From Piscirickettsia litoralis (lineage in GTDB: Bacteria > Pseudomonadota > Gammaproteobacteria > Piscirickettsiales > Piscirickettsiaceae), in NCBI RefSeq assembly GCF_001720395.1, contig NZ_MDTU01000008.1, positions 1 to 40,180 on the forward strand: 40,180 nucleotides of DNA, written 5' to 3'. Shown in pieces: positions 1 through 7,915 of this stretch. The notes beneath the pieces are model-generated. The model was not told the DNA's origin and searched no databases. It was given only the letters and a program-made list of their open reading frames with translations. Numbering within the stretch: position 1 is the stretch's first letter; each line of letters begins with the position of its first letter. The translations under genes and the position numbers were made by a program.

Positions 1-178
1 CATTGGCCCATACCGTCATCACATCCAGCCAGCGCTCAATCACTTCACCAAATTCATTTTTATTCGAATAATCTTGCCAAGCCGTATCTTGTTCTATCCA
101 GCCCTGTTCAACCATCTGCCAAGCCCAATCAAGCGGTGCCTGCAAACTAATTTTATGCCGTAAAATGCCCGCTCTCAT
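1..178 (-). CDS. head closure / head-tail adaptor, N-terminal part (continues at right edge)
   Basis: Start codon ATG at 178-176, reading leftward off base 1 in an open frame. Joined to base 40180 the frame stays open and ends with TAA at 39974-39972, giving 128 residues. The N-terminus begins MRAGILRHKISLQ and the joined C-terminal half carries the motif YFEGRYFEILSVINRDERNR. This is the signature of the phage head-tail joining family (SPP1 gp16 / HK97 gp7-like), which seals the connector after packaging and bridges to the tail. The start overlaps the stop of the upstream connector gene (ATGA). The seamless join is the main evidence that the molecule is circular. Confidence 0.9.
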   Translation of the reverse strand, partial: MRAGILRHKISLQAPLDWAWQMVEQGWIEQDTAWQDYSNKNEFGEVIERWLDVMTVWAN

Positions 179-486
179 GCGGTTAAATTCCGATAAGGAT
201 TGAGTAAATAGTGAGTCGTTAAAGGAACCTCTTTAATGGTTAAAGTGCTAGTCGATTCACGATTTTCGTAAAAATGGCCGACTGTCATTAATATCGCAAT
301 AATGACTTTATCATTCAGCACAAGAGCATTTTCGGCGGCCCCCTGCTCTTCGGCAGTATCGACAATTTTACGATTAATATAATCTTCCGCAGCTTGTCGA
401 GCGGCGCTAAGCAACAATTGTAAATAAGTATCTTCAGTATTCCCGCTAAGGCGAAGATGAGACTTAACAACATCAAGGTTTAGCAT
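175..486 (-). CDS. head-tail connector protein, HK97 gp6-like
   Basis: About 103 residues starting MLNLDVVKSHLRL at ATG 486, inside the end of the preceding gene. The early part (LQLLLSAARQAAEDYINRKI) and the helical remainder fit the gp6-like connector family, which forms a ring below the portal. Position between the capsid gene and the adaptor is the standard HK97-type order. A longer reading from 537 would only add basic sequence overlapping the upstream gene, so I prefer 486. The stop overlaps the adaptor start by ATGA, implying translational coupling. Confidence 0.85.
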   Translation of the reverse strand: MLNLDVVKSHLRLSGNTEDTYLQLLLSAARQAAEDYINRKIVDTAEEQGAAENALVLNDKVIIAILMTVGHFYENRESTSTLTIKEVPLTTHYLLNPYRNLTA

Positions 487-682
487 CGGCTTTTTTCTTT
501 GACTTTTTAGCGGTTTTTTCAGTCTCAGCCGGTTCACTCTGTATTTCTGGCAACGGCTCTAATAATTCAGCTTCGCCACGTTCGGCCATCACAACCGCTT
601 GAGCTTCTGGAATATCGACAATATCGCCGATGTTATAAGCCACTTTTAAACCCGCTCGCGGGATAAGTATTTTTACTTTCAT
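473..682 (-). CDS. small phage protein of unknown function between capsid and connector
   Basis: About 69 residues starting MKVKILIPRAGL at 682, preceded by AAGGGC at a good ribosome-binding distance. The first 45 residues look like a compact beta fold (KVKILIPRAG, YNIGDIVDIPEAQA). The tail is a Glu-rich then Lys/Ala-rich extension ending KKSKKKADAKP. Similar small genes often lie between capsid and connector in HK97-type phages, but I know no proven role. The basic tail could touch DNA or a neighbouring capsid component; that is inference. Confidence 0.7.
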   Translation of the reverse strand: MKVKILIPRAGLKVAYNIGDIVDIPEAQAVVMAERGEAELLEPLPEIQSEPAETEKTAKKSKKKADAKP

Positions 683-743
683 AAATAGCCCTTTTGACGG
701 CATATTGCCGTCAAATTAAATGTTATTTTCTTAAGATAAGAAG

Positions 744-1928
744 TTAAGCCGCAGTTTTAAGCTGTTTAATAGCATCTACCTGTAGGTGTAAAGCATCAAC
801 TCGAACCCACATTAAAAAACCAACCTCAGCGGTTACTGCATACAACTCATTAAGTCGGCGTAATGCAATACCTCCACGGTCAGCAATGATGTATTGTGAA
901 AAATCGCCAAAAAGTGCTGCGCTCGTATTAGCGGCGAGCTCAGGCATAAAGTCTGAAGTGTTAACTCGCTTCCCTCTCAACATGTCACCTTCACCGACTT
1001 TAAAATCAGGCTGCATAATATATTGACCATTAGCATCTTTGAGTTTTAACAAGCTGCCATAAGTTAAATCATTCATCAGGTACGAACCTTTACGACGATA
1101 TGACGACTTTACGGAGCTTCGTAAATCAAGTATGTCATCCAAACTAATGCTTGTTTGCCCTGATACTACTTTAGCGACCGGAGCGCTACCTAATAATCCA
1201 TTAGGCTTACCAGAACCGTCCCCCAATAAAAACGCTTCTTCTTGGGCTTCGCCGAAACTACGGCCAAAAGAATAAGCAATATGTTGCTGAATATTTGGTG
1301 AGCTATCCGCTAGAAGTTCCTCAGAAACTTTGATGACTCGTGATAGCCTGTGCGCCCGAATGGTCTTTTTCTTGAATTTGTCATCCGTTGCTACCGCAGC
1401 AACTCCTTCTCCTGTCCACGTTGCTTTTCCGTAGGTGTCTACCATCGGTATATCTGTGGTTGTCTCGGTGCGAGTTACGTGACAGATTTGACGCATAACC
1501 ATCTCATTCTCAAGAGCTTCTATTAATTTATTTTGCAATTTCGTTGGAACTAAATAACCCCCTTTGTCTTCAGTACCCTCAACTAAACCTGCTTTAATAT
1601 CAAGCCCAGAAGACCGGCCCTGCACATAATTCATGAAACCAGCCTCATATTCACCAGTATCCAACGCATTAATCGCTAAAGGTTGGCGACTAATATCGGC
1701 ACGAATAGGCTCAGACACATATGAATTAAGTTCACGCTCTTGTGCCTCAATTTCTTCAAGTTTAGAGATGCGGTTTTTAATTTCGAGCTGTGTGTTATTC
1801 AACTCGTTATATTGACCTTCCTCCTCATTGGTAAAGCCGCGATTTTCGGCTTCAGCTTTATCTAACATGGCTCGTTGTTTGTTAACTGCTTCAGCACGCT
1901 GTTGAGCCAGTTCATGAATATTAGGCAT
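744..1928 (-). CDS. major capsid protein, HK97 family
   Basis: 394 residues. The first ~85 residues are charged and coiled-coil-like (LDKAEAENRGFTNEEEGQYNEL), matching the delta (scaffold) domain that the prohead protease removes. The rest is the HK97 fold: GYLVPTKLQNKLIEALE, TDIPMVDTYGKATWTGEG, and the C-terminal FGDFSQYIIADRGGIAL segment found in this family. It builds the icosahedral shell. The gene lies directly downstream of the ClpP-like protease and the portal, the usual assembly order. AGGAGGAAT just upstream (1938-1946 on this strand) is a strong ribosome-binding site. Confidence 0.96.
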   Translation of the reverse strand: MPNIHELAQQRAEAVNKQRAMLDKAEAENRGFTNEEEGQYNELNNTQLEIKNRISKLEEIEAQERELNSYVSEPIRADISRQPLAINALDTGEYEAGFMNYVQGRSSGLDIKAGLVEGTEDKGGYLVPTKLQNKLIEALENEMVMRQICHVTRTETTTDIPMVDTYGKATWTGEGVAAVATDDKFKKKTIRAHRLSRVIKVSEELLADSSPNIQQHIAYSFGRSFGEAQEEAFLLGDGSGKPNGLLGSAPVAKVVSGQTSISLDDILDLRSSVKSSYRRKGSYLMNDLTYGSLLKLKDANGQYIMQPDFKVGEGDMLRGKRVNTSDFMPELAANTSAALFGDFSQYIIADRGGIALRRLNELYAVTAEVGFLMWVRVDALHLQVDAIKQLKTAA

Positions 1929-1987
1929 GAGTCTATTCCTCCTAGGATATTTCAGAGTCTTTAGTGAAAAATTAAACGGTTCGGGAA

Positions 1988-2644
1988 TTATAAAAGTGAG
2001 CGTTTTAGCTCTAATTTGCGTAACTGTATCGCCTTCACTTCGTTATTTTCAGCTTGTTTAACGAGTGTTTCGGGGGTGTTTTCGTATTGACCGGGTTTAA
2101 TGCAGGCAGCAATGTCTACCGGGTTGGTAATTTCATCAATAAAGCCATATTCTTTTGCTTCTGCCGCCGTCATCCATGACGTCTTATACATCATATCTTT
2201 TATTTCAGCCGCTTCTAAATTAGATCGTTGATCATAAATATTAAGTATTTTTTCCTCGTTTTTATCCAAAATTTCAATTATTTTACTCAATTCTGTTGCA
2301 TCACCGACCGCATTTGCCCAAGGCCGATGGATCATATAAAAGGCATTGTCTGCCATATGAACGGTTTCACCGGTAAGCGCGATAATGCTGGCGATTGAAG
2401 CGGCCAAACCGTCAATATGCACGGTAATCTTTGCAGGGTGACGATGCAATGCATTATAAATAGCAAAACCATCAGTAACAGCCCCCCCAGGGGAGTTAAT
2501 TCTAAGGTCGATATTTTCAACATCGAGGTTTTGCAATTCCACAACAAACGCTTGCGCCTCAACACCAAAATGCCCGATATAATCATAAATATAAACATCA
2601 GCTCGACGGTCAGCTTTTGCTTTTATCTGAAACCAGTTTTTCAT
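1988..2644 (-). CDS. prohead protease, ClpP-like
   Basis: 218 residues with a ClpP/S14 serine-protease core. INSPGG at about 50-54 is the oxyanion-side strand, GLAAS gives the nucleophile Ser83, and MIHRP gives the catalytic His106. The Asp should follow in the next helix region. In HK97-like phages that use ClpP-type enzymes this protein matures the prohead by cutting the capsid delta domain and itself. The gene overlaps the portal end by 35 bp and precedes the capsid gene. Confidence 0.93.
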   Translation of the reverse strand: MKNWFQIKAKADRRADVYIYDYIGHFGVEAQAFVVELQNLDVENIDLRINSPGGAVTDGFAIYNALHRHPAKITVHIDGLAASIASIIALTGETVHMADNAFYMIHRPWANAVGDATELSKIIEILDKNEEKILNIYDQRSNLEAAEIKDMMYKTSWMTAAEAKEYGFIDEITNPVDIAACIKPGQYENTPETLVKQAENNEVKAIQLRKLELKRSLL

Positions 2645-3851
2645 TGTCTTGCTCTTTATCTAGTTCTTCTACAGTAGTCATGTTTAAAGGCACAAAATAC
2701 CGATCACCATCTTCAATCGGGTTCATGTTTTCTAGGGCGCGAATATCGTTCTGGCTCATTACCCCGATGCTAAACATCCGGTTATAAAATGCTGCGCGGG
2801 CTGCGGTATCGCCACGCAATAAGCCCTCAATATTAAACTTCACAAAGTATTTTTTGCGCTCACTCGGCAATAAAAGATCACGAGTAATGCTTTGCTCAAT
2901 TTTAACGAGCCAAGGCACTAAACTGTGGCGCACAAAGGCTAAGTCTTGGTGCTCAATATTAGAAAAAGTCGCGCGCTCTAAGTCCGCAATCATGTGAGGC
3001 GGTACTCTGAAGATTCCACAAATTTCATTACGTTGATATTTACGTGTTTCTAGAAACTGACTATCTTCGCTCGTCATCGTCAGCGCTTGCCATTTTAAGT
3101 TATGCTCTAATACAGCGACACCGTTAGCATTTTTACCCCCATGTGCTTTTTTCCAAGATTCCGCCAACGCCTTGCGACCTTCTTCATTTAAGCGCCCATC
3201 GGTCGTTAATATCCCACTGGGTCGTGCGCCGTTACCAAAAAGCATCGCCCCATGCTCCTGCGTTGCCGCAGATAACCCTAGGGATTCACGTTGTAATGCA
3301 ATCGGACTACTGCCAATAATTCCATCACTGCCCATTGCGTTTAGCCGCCACACCTGATCTTCTCGTAATTCATAATCACGGCCATTTAATAAGGTGGCAT
3401 AGACCAATTTTTTAGTTTTTTCATTACGGCGCACTGTCGTGTTATCTGTTGGCAGTTGCACTAATTCACGAACTCGCCCCGCACCATCTCGAATAATTTG
3501 GCAATAGGCGTTTCCTCTCAAACATAAATGACCGACTAGATTTTCACGCAAATCGAAGCTTGTCACATCGCGATTAGGCAAGTCATGCAATACTGAGTAA
3601 AGCGGGTGGTCTTTAGCGAGTTCTTTCCCTCCGCCTGCTTTATGTTTGTATAAATGCAGAGGTAAAGCGGCAATCGATTCAGCCAACACTCGAATGCAAG
3701 AATACACAGTTGCTAAACGCATCGCATTGTCTGGTGTAACCGTTTGGCCGCTCACGCTTGCCGGAAACGTTTCTAAAAGTTCATAACCACCATATTCAGT
3801 ATCCGGTTCTAATTCAGTTGCAGCACCAAACCAGCGTTTAAAGAATTTCAT
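2610..3851 (-). CDS. portal protein, HK97 family
   Basis: 413 residues. Family hallmarks include ATVYSCIRVLAESIAALPLHLY near the N-terminus, the loop LRGNAYCQIIRDGAGRV, and the LEHNLKWQALTMTSEDSQF / FRVPPHMIAD region. The protein forms the dodecameric ring at the unique vertex through which DNA is pumped. The start overlaps the TerL stop by ATGA. The C-terminal tail overlaps the protease gene by 35 bp. Confidence 0.95.
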   Translation of the reverse strand: MKFFKRWFGAATELEPDTEYGGYELLETFPASVSGQTVTPDNAMRLATVYSCIRVLAESIAALPLHLYKHKAGGGKELAKDHPLYSVLHDLPNRDVTSFDLRENLVGHLCLRGNAYCQIIRDGAGRVRELVQLPTDNTTVRRNEKTKKLVYATLLNGRDYELREDQVWRLNAMGSDGIIGSSPIALQRESLGLSAATQEHGAMLFGNGARPSGILTTDGRLNEEGRKALAESWKKAHGGKNANGVAVLEHNLKWQALTMTSEDSQFLETRKYQRNEICGIFRVPPHMIADLERATFSNIEHQDLAFVRHSLVPWLVKIEQSITRDLLLPSERKKYFVKFNIEGLLRGDTAARAAFYNRMFSIGVMSQNDIRALENMNPIEDGDRYFVPLNMTTVEELDKEQDNEKLVSDKSKS

Positions 3852-5536
3852 AAAACGAGTAATTCTCTTGTATTGTAAATACTGTTGTCATCTTCGCCAG
3901 CCACCAAGCGCCCTACCGCCATTGCAGCGGCCACCATGCCATCAATTTTCTCGGTTGATTTACGCTTTGATGGTTTCATATTGCCGGCATCATCCTCAAC
4001 GACCACTAAATTCGAGGCCATCCAATTTAAAACAGGGTTATTGTTGTGGTGTAAATTTTCTGAAATCACTAAACGCTCAAGCTCTTTTAAGGCAGGCGTC
4101 ATCGATTTAAAGCCTTGACGAAACTCAACCATATTTGCCCCTTCATCCATCAAATCATTCGCTAATTGCGTGGCATTCCAAGGGTCATAAGTAATTTCTT
4201 TTACATCAAACTCTTTGTTGAGCTGATAAATGTCGTCTTTGATGTAGTTATAATCAATCACATTACCATCGGTCAGCGTTAAATATTTATCATCCGCCCA
4301 CACCTGATACGGTACAGGGGATTGTTTAACTCGAACTTTCACAGTTTCTTCTGGTAAGTAAAAACGACAAAACAATCTAACAGAATCATCGGGCATTAAA
4401 AAAGCGGCTACTAAGGCCGCTATATCGCTGGTACTGGCTAAATCGAGGCCAATATAACAAGGCCGTTTTTTAAGCGATTCTCTTTTAAAGGTATGAGTAC
4501 CGCAGGCTTTCCAGCGCTCTAAATCAAGCCAAGCGGTTTCTGCGTTCGTCCAGATATTAAGGTGCTTGCATAAAAAACCATTGCGCTCGCCTTTCATTTG
4601 TTGCGCCTTAACGCACTGGCGCTGCATATCATCGAGCTTTTTACTCACACCAAGGTTAGGGTTGGCTTTTATCCAGTTTCTTTCGTTTGTCCAATCATCA
4701 TCTTTATCAAGTGTGTAAATAATGCCGAAAAAGGTATCGTCCTCAATAATGCCCTCAAGCACTTTAACCGCATAATCACGCAGGCTATAACAAATCCCTT
4801 CTTGATTAGAACCCGCCGTTGTAATGGCATAGAGCAAGGGTTGTCGTCTTGAGCCGGTTCCCGTTTCTAAAACACGCCATAAATCCCCGGTTTTATGGGC
4901 ATGAAGCTCATCGACGATACTGCAATGCACATTTAAGCCGTCTTGTGTCTGGCTATCGCTCGATAAAGGCTCAAATTTATTATTCGGTAAATCCTTGGGG
5001 TAGTGCATGTTATTTTTATAGATGCCAATGCGAGCGGCTAACGATTTTGACGCTCTCACCATTTTTACCGCATCATCAAATACGATCTTGGCTTGATCAC
5101 GCTTGGTTGCTGCTGCATATACCTCAGCCCCAGGCTCTCGGTCTGCACAAAACAAATACAAACCAATGCCTGATAATTTTGTGCTTTTGCCGTTTTTACG
5201 CGCCACTTCTTCATAGACCGTTCGAAAACGGCGCATATTATCAACTTCACGTTTCCAGCCGAAAATTGTCGTAATAATGAAGATTTGCCAAGGCTCTAGC
5301 GTGATCTTTTTACCGTACCACTCGCCTTTGCTGTGCTTGCAGTAGCTATAAAATTTAACCACCTTGCGGGCTTCTTCTTTATCAAAGTAAAAGCCACGAT
5401 CACCAGCATATTTCAAATCATCTAAATGGCGCTTGCAGGCTTTTTTTACATAGTCGCAGGCGATAACGCGCCCACTTAAAACATCGTCGCAGTAGTTGAG
5501 TGCGGTTTTTATGGGGTCTTTTATATTCATTTTCAA
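3848..5536 (-). CDS. terminase large subunit
   Basis: 562 residues, normal for the HK97-type TerL family. ATPase part: Walker A-like EEVARKNGKST at about 109-119, Walker B CSIVDELH at about 205-212, and coupling motif TTAG at about 239. Nuclease part begins at about 360 with GLDLASTSD, holding the first metal-binding Asp. The enzyme cuts concatemers and drives packaging. Two possible starts (MKMNIKD, first or third residue) are equivalent. TerL is separated from TerS by about 1.1 kb of accessory genes, which is unusual since the two are normally adjacent. Confidence 0.95.
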   Translation of the reverse strand: MKMNIKDPIKTALNYCDDVLSGRVIACDYVKKACKRHLDDLKYAGDRGFYFDKEEARKVVKFYSYCKHSKGEWYGKKITLEPWQIFIITTIFGWKREVDNMRRFRTVYEEVARKNGKSTKLSGIGLYLFCADREPGAEVYAAATKRDQAKIVFDDAVKMVRASKSLAARIGIYKNNMHYPKDLPNNKFEPLSSDSQTQDGLNVHCSIVDELHAHKTGDLWRVLETGTGSRRQPLLYAITTAGSNQEGICYSLRDYAVKVLEGIIEDDTFFGIIYTLDKDDDWTNERNWIKANPNLGVSKKLDDMQRQCVKAQQMKGERNGFLCKHLNIWTNAETAWLDLERWKACGTHTFKRESLKKRPCYIGLDLASTSDIAALVAAFLMPDDSVRLFCRFYLPEETVKVRVKQSPVPYQVWADDKYLTLTDGNVIDYNYIKDDIYQLNKEFDVKEITYDPWNATQLANDLMDEGANMVEFRQGFKSMTPALKELERLVISENLHHNNNPVLNWMASNLVVVEDDAGNMKPSKRKSTEKIDGMVAAAMAVGRLVAGEDDNSIYNTRELLVL

Positions 5537-5583
5537 CTAAACTACTCTTAAGTATAAAATTTTGTTTAATTTATGAGGTTGTT

Positions 5584-5856
5584 ATGAGCATCCCAACTCC
5601 TGAGAAACAAGAAGAATTTCTCAACAATCTTAAATCAACAGACGTTTCAGACATTCAAAATAAACTCGATGCTGGTGCTTACGGTAAAACAGGTTGGAAA
5701 GTTGCTTCCGTCAAGACTTTTTTAGAATCAGAAAAAACAAAACAAGAGCTTCACTTTAATCAGCAACACCTCTCTCAAATTCGTACGAGCAACCGAATTT
5801 CTTGGATAGCTCTTTCTATTTCGGTAATTTCTGTTGTCATCCTGTTTATTAAGTAG
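5584..5856 (+). CDS. small membrane-anchored accessory protein (moron)
   Basis: 90 residues starting MSIPTPEKQEEFLNN, with GAGG seven to eight bases before the ATG. A soluble, charged N-terminal part is followed by one C-terminal membrane helix (ISWIALSISVISVVILFIK), so it is probably tail-anchored with the N-terminus in the cytoplasm. It is on the opposite strand to the late genes and has its own possible promoter (TATAAA near 5560). I do not recognise a family. Location and orientation suggest an autonomously expressed gene used in the lysogen. Confidence 0.65.
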   Translation: MSIPTPEKQEEFLNNLKSTDVSDIQNKLDAGAYGKTGWKVASVKTFLESEKTKQELHFNQQHLSQIRTSNRISWIALSISVISVVILFIK

Positions 5857-6248
5857 CTAATTGTTTAATAATTCAATGTAATTATCGACCAAATAGACAG
5901 TCGATGCAGGAAAGCAAATGTATGAGCCTACCCAATCAGATTCTTCAAAGCTATCAGCATTAAACACTGGAGTCATAGCATAACCCGGTTTTGTTAAGCC
6001 ACTTACAGAGATATAACCATCTTTAGCTAAAGACGGCTGAAATTTACTTATTTTTTTATCGTTATTCTTTCATCAATTTCTAAATAAGCGATATATCTAC
6101 CATGATAAGCAGCATCACGTTTTATTTCATCTTCATTAGATACAGTTGTAACTACAATTTCAGCGGGATGGTTATCAATAAAAATTGCATAAGTTTTTAA
6201 CTGTGAATTAATTTCATCTAATTTGGTTTTTCCAATATCATACTTCAC
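5857..6248 (-). CDS. unknown accessory protein, split by a -1 shift at an A7 run
   Basis: The first half reads from GTG 6248 (AGGAG ten bases upstream) to a TAA at 6050-6048. The second half is open in the -1 frame and ends with TAG at 5859-5857, one base from the convergent neighbour. The switch falls on a run of seven A (6057-6051 on this strand), where codons AAA AAA can re-pair one base back. The joined product is about 133 residues and continues naturally (ITIKK then ISKFQPSLAKDGYISV). No ATG start exists for the second half. Either a homopolymer base is missing (pseudogene or assembly error) or the gene uses slippage. Function unknown. Confidence 0.5.
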
Positions 6249-6257
6249 AAGAAACAC

Positions 6258-6539
6258 TCTCCTAGATTAGCAATATACCTCTCTAGTATCGCACAAAAAC
6301 AACCTTAAGCGTCTTGACATATTAAAGCAACCAGACAGCAAATGTAAGTTGTGCTTAATTTATGTTGACATGTTTCAAGAAAATAGCCTTTTTAAAATAG
6401 ATTAGCATACACAACATTATGATTAAATTTGATAAATTTTAACCACAATTCTATAATCAAAATAGAATTAAAAACAAAGAGCGGCAGCCCCCACTCTTTA
6501 GTTTATTTTTTGAACGTAAGCAAATTAAGGAGCACTTAC
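6258..6539. other. AT-rich intergenic stretch
   Basis: About 280 bp between the split accessory gene and the tiny membrane protein. It is strongly AT-rich. It has a promoter-like TTGACA (near 6313, plus strand) and a short hairpin AAAGAG/CTCTTT near 6477-6500 ahead of the tiny gene. I see no gene of its own. Confidence 0.4.
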
Positions 6540-6677
6540 ATGTTAATAGTAAGACAACTATTACAAATTGCAATAATTTTCGTGATAATTTTTACAGCTA
6601 ACCCTTGGTGGATGATCTTAATATTCGAACCTTTGATTAGAAGGATCGAAATTCATGTTCATGTAAAAACTAATTAA
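6540..6677 (+). CDS. tiny membrane protein
   Basis: 45 residues starting MLIVRQLLQIAIIFVIIFT, preceded by AAGGAG nine bases before ATG, a much better signal than the longer reading from 6429. One or two hydrophobic segments (about 5-20 and 24-32) are followed by a short basic/His tail. It converges with TerS and overlaps its stop by four bases. A hairpin with arms AAAGAG and CTCTTT lies about 60 bp upstream. Function unknown; a small inhibitory or exclusion membrane peptide is possible but unproven. Confidence 0.45.
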   Translation: MLIVRQLLQIAIIFVIIFTANPWWMILIFEPLIRRIEIHVHVKTN

Positions 6678-7156
6678 TCTAAAATATTATCAATCTCCAA
6701 CTCGACACTGTTAGACACGTGCACATTAAGCCTACTGATTGCCGTTGGAGTTAAACCTAACTCGCTTAGTGAAGCTTTGACTTGTTTCCAAGCTTCATTA
6801 TACTGCGCTACTTCTGGACGACTGCGGTACATTGTATCGCCTGCCTGCGTGACCGTTTCAAAAGTTCGGCCATGCTTCTCTATCACTTCCGATAGCTTGC
6901 GCCAATCTGAGTAAGCACAGGCATAAATTTCTAATTGCTTTTGAAATGAGGCCGTTTTGATTTTCATGTGCTCTAGGTCTGACACCGCCGACTCAAAAGC
7001 GCCTCGTGCAATTTCGTTAAAGTAATCAGGGCAAGTTGCAATTCCGTTTTGTGGTTCTGGTTCATGTTCGTTTAATTTTCGGCAACCTGGATTGCCGGTA
7101 ATTTTCTTAATTTTTGTCGGTTTAGGCTTTCGACCTTGGCCTCTTGCTCTCGACAT
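6674..7156 (-). CDS. terminase small subunit, P27 family
   Basis: 160 residues starting MSRARGQGRKPKPTKIKKITGN, the basic N-terminus typical of P27-type small terminases, with PGCRKLNEHEPEPQ next. The C-terminal half (YRSRPEVAQYNEAWKQVKASLSELGLTPTAISRL) is the conserved family end. It recognises the packaging start site and recruits TerL. TTGGAG precedes this ATG at a good distance, so I prefer it to the upstream one at 7168. HNH lies just upstream, as in cos phages that need an HNH protein for cleavage. Confidence 0.93.
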   Translation of the reverse strand: MSRARGQGRKPKPTKIKKITGNPGCRKLNEHEPEPQNGIATCPDYFNEIARGAFESAVSDLEHMKIKTASFQKQLEIYACAYSDWRKLSEVIEKHGRTFETVTQAGDTMYRSRPEVAQYNEAWKQVKASLSELGLTPTAISRLNVHVSNSVELEIDNILD

Positions 7157-7241
7157 CAAAAACTCCAAGTTTTTACTTCTAATTTCGCATTCATAAAAAT
7201 TTGACTCGGCGGGTGGTCAGGAAAAATAGGCCATAGACATT
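7157..7241. other. candidate cos / packaging site
   Basis: The 85-bp gap between HNH and TerS carries a GC-rich block (GACTCGGCGGGTGGTC at 7203-7218, plus strand) inside AT-rich flanks. In HNH-TerS-TerL phages the cos site usually lies at or near this gap. I cannot define overhangs from one sequence, so this is positional inference. Confidence 0.25.
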
Positions 7242-7625
7242 TTATATACCCCTCCCCTGCGCCTTTCTTTTTCGACCAAAGCCCCCGTCTTCATTTACAG
7301 TTTTACGCGAGTGACACGTCTTACAGAGCGCCTGCCAATTGGCTTGGTTCCACATTAAATCATAGTCGCCGTTGTGTGGTTGAATGTGATCTACCTCGGT
7401 CGCTGGCGTTAATTTCTTATCATGAAAACATTGCTTACAATAAGGGTGATCTTGAATAAATATTTTTCTTTCTCGCTGCCATCGACCACCATAACCACGC
7501 GCCGCTGTTTTCTTTCGTGGTGCATGATACCTGTTAACATGCTTCTCGTGATCTTCACAATAACGCGTGTATGTTGTCTTGTGGCATCCGGGGTAGCAAC
7601 AAATCTGCTTAGAACGTCTTGGCAA
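7242..7625 (-). CDS. HNH endonuclease of the packaging module
   Basis: About 127 residues from the TTG at 7625 (PRRSKQICCYPGC). The core is EVDHIQPHNGDYDLMWNQAN followed by ALCKTCHSRKT, the HNH metal site with paired CxxC motifs. Phage HNH proteins of this type act with terminase for cos cleavage. The TTG start is preferred because a small gene ends three bases before it, giving translational coupling. Reading from the ATG at 7676 would add 17 residues overlapping that gene and remains possible. Confidence 0.88.
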   Translation of the reverse strand: MPRRSKQICCYPGCHKTTYTRYCEDHEKHVNRYHAPRKKTAARGYGGRWQRERKIFIQDHPYCKQCFHDKKLTPATEVDHIQPHNGDYDLMWNQANWQALCKTCHSRKTVNEDGGFGRKRKAQGRGI

Positions 7626-7627
7626 TT

Positions 7628-7732
7628 TTAATCCCACAAACAAGTAATAATTAACAGAAAAGCCAGACCATAACATTGACTGCCTAATAAAAGGCCAAGA
7701 GCAACCACAAAACTAACCTCTGATAATTTCAT
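7628..7732 (-). CDS. small membrane protein, first gene of late operon
   Basis: 34 residues starting MKLSEVSFVVALGLLLGSQC and ending FLLIITCLWD, with TTAGG seven bases before the ATG. It is almost entirely hydrophobic, one long or two short membrane segments. It ends three bases before the HNH start. No family is recognised at this length. A holin-like or antiholin-like role is conceivable because no holin is evident near the lysis genes, but position alone does not prove it. Confidence 0.45.
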   Translation of the reverse strand: MKLSEVSFVVALGLLLGSQCYGLAFLLIITCLWD

Positions 7733-7755
7733 AGTTAACCTAAAAATTCAGGCAT

Positions 7756-7776
7756 AAAAAAACCAGCAATTGCTGG
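7756..7776 (-). terminator. leader terminator ahead of late operon
   Basis: On the minus strand CCAGCAATTGCTGG is followed by seven T, a compact rho-independent terminator. It lies only 24 bp upstream of the first late gene, leaving no room for a promoter in between. It therefore probably sits in the late leader and must be read through, as with a Q-type antiterminator. Confidence 0.7.
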
Positions 7777-7798
7777 CGATTAAGATACAATCCATGTT

Positions 7799-7860
7799 TA
7801 AGGTGAGACTTCCCACCTTAGAAAAAAGGTTATCATTTTAGTTCGAACTAAGCAAGTCAA
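7799..7860 (-). promoter_or_regulatory. candidate late promoter with palindrome in the spacer, plus leader hairpin
   Basis: Minus strand: TTGACT (7860-7855), 17-bp spacer, AATGAT (7837-7832). The spacer holds a perfect 14-bp palindrome, TTAGTTCGAACTAA (7838-7851). Downstream, TAAGGTG/CACCTTA (7799-7805, 7814-7820) forms a leader hairpin, then comes the terminator at 7756-7776. This resembles Q-dependent late promoters, where the Q-binding element lies between -35 and -10. The -10 is weak (4 of 6). Confidence 0.45.
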
Positions 7861-7915
7861 TTAACACTAATCAATCTAATATTATATATGACCTATTAAA
7901 AACACAGGGTTTCTC

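Noticed and set aside
6429-6677. 82-codon reading of the small plus-strand membrane gene
   Set aside because: The upstream ATG has no ribosome site, while AAGGAG sits correctly before the internal ATG at 6540, so only the 45-residue version is annotated.
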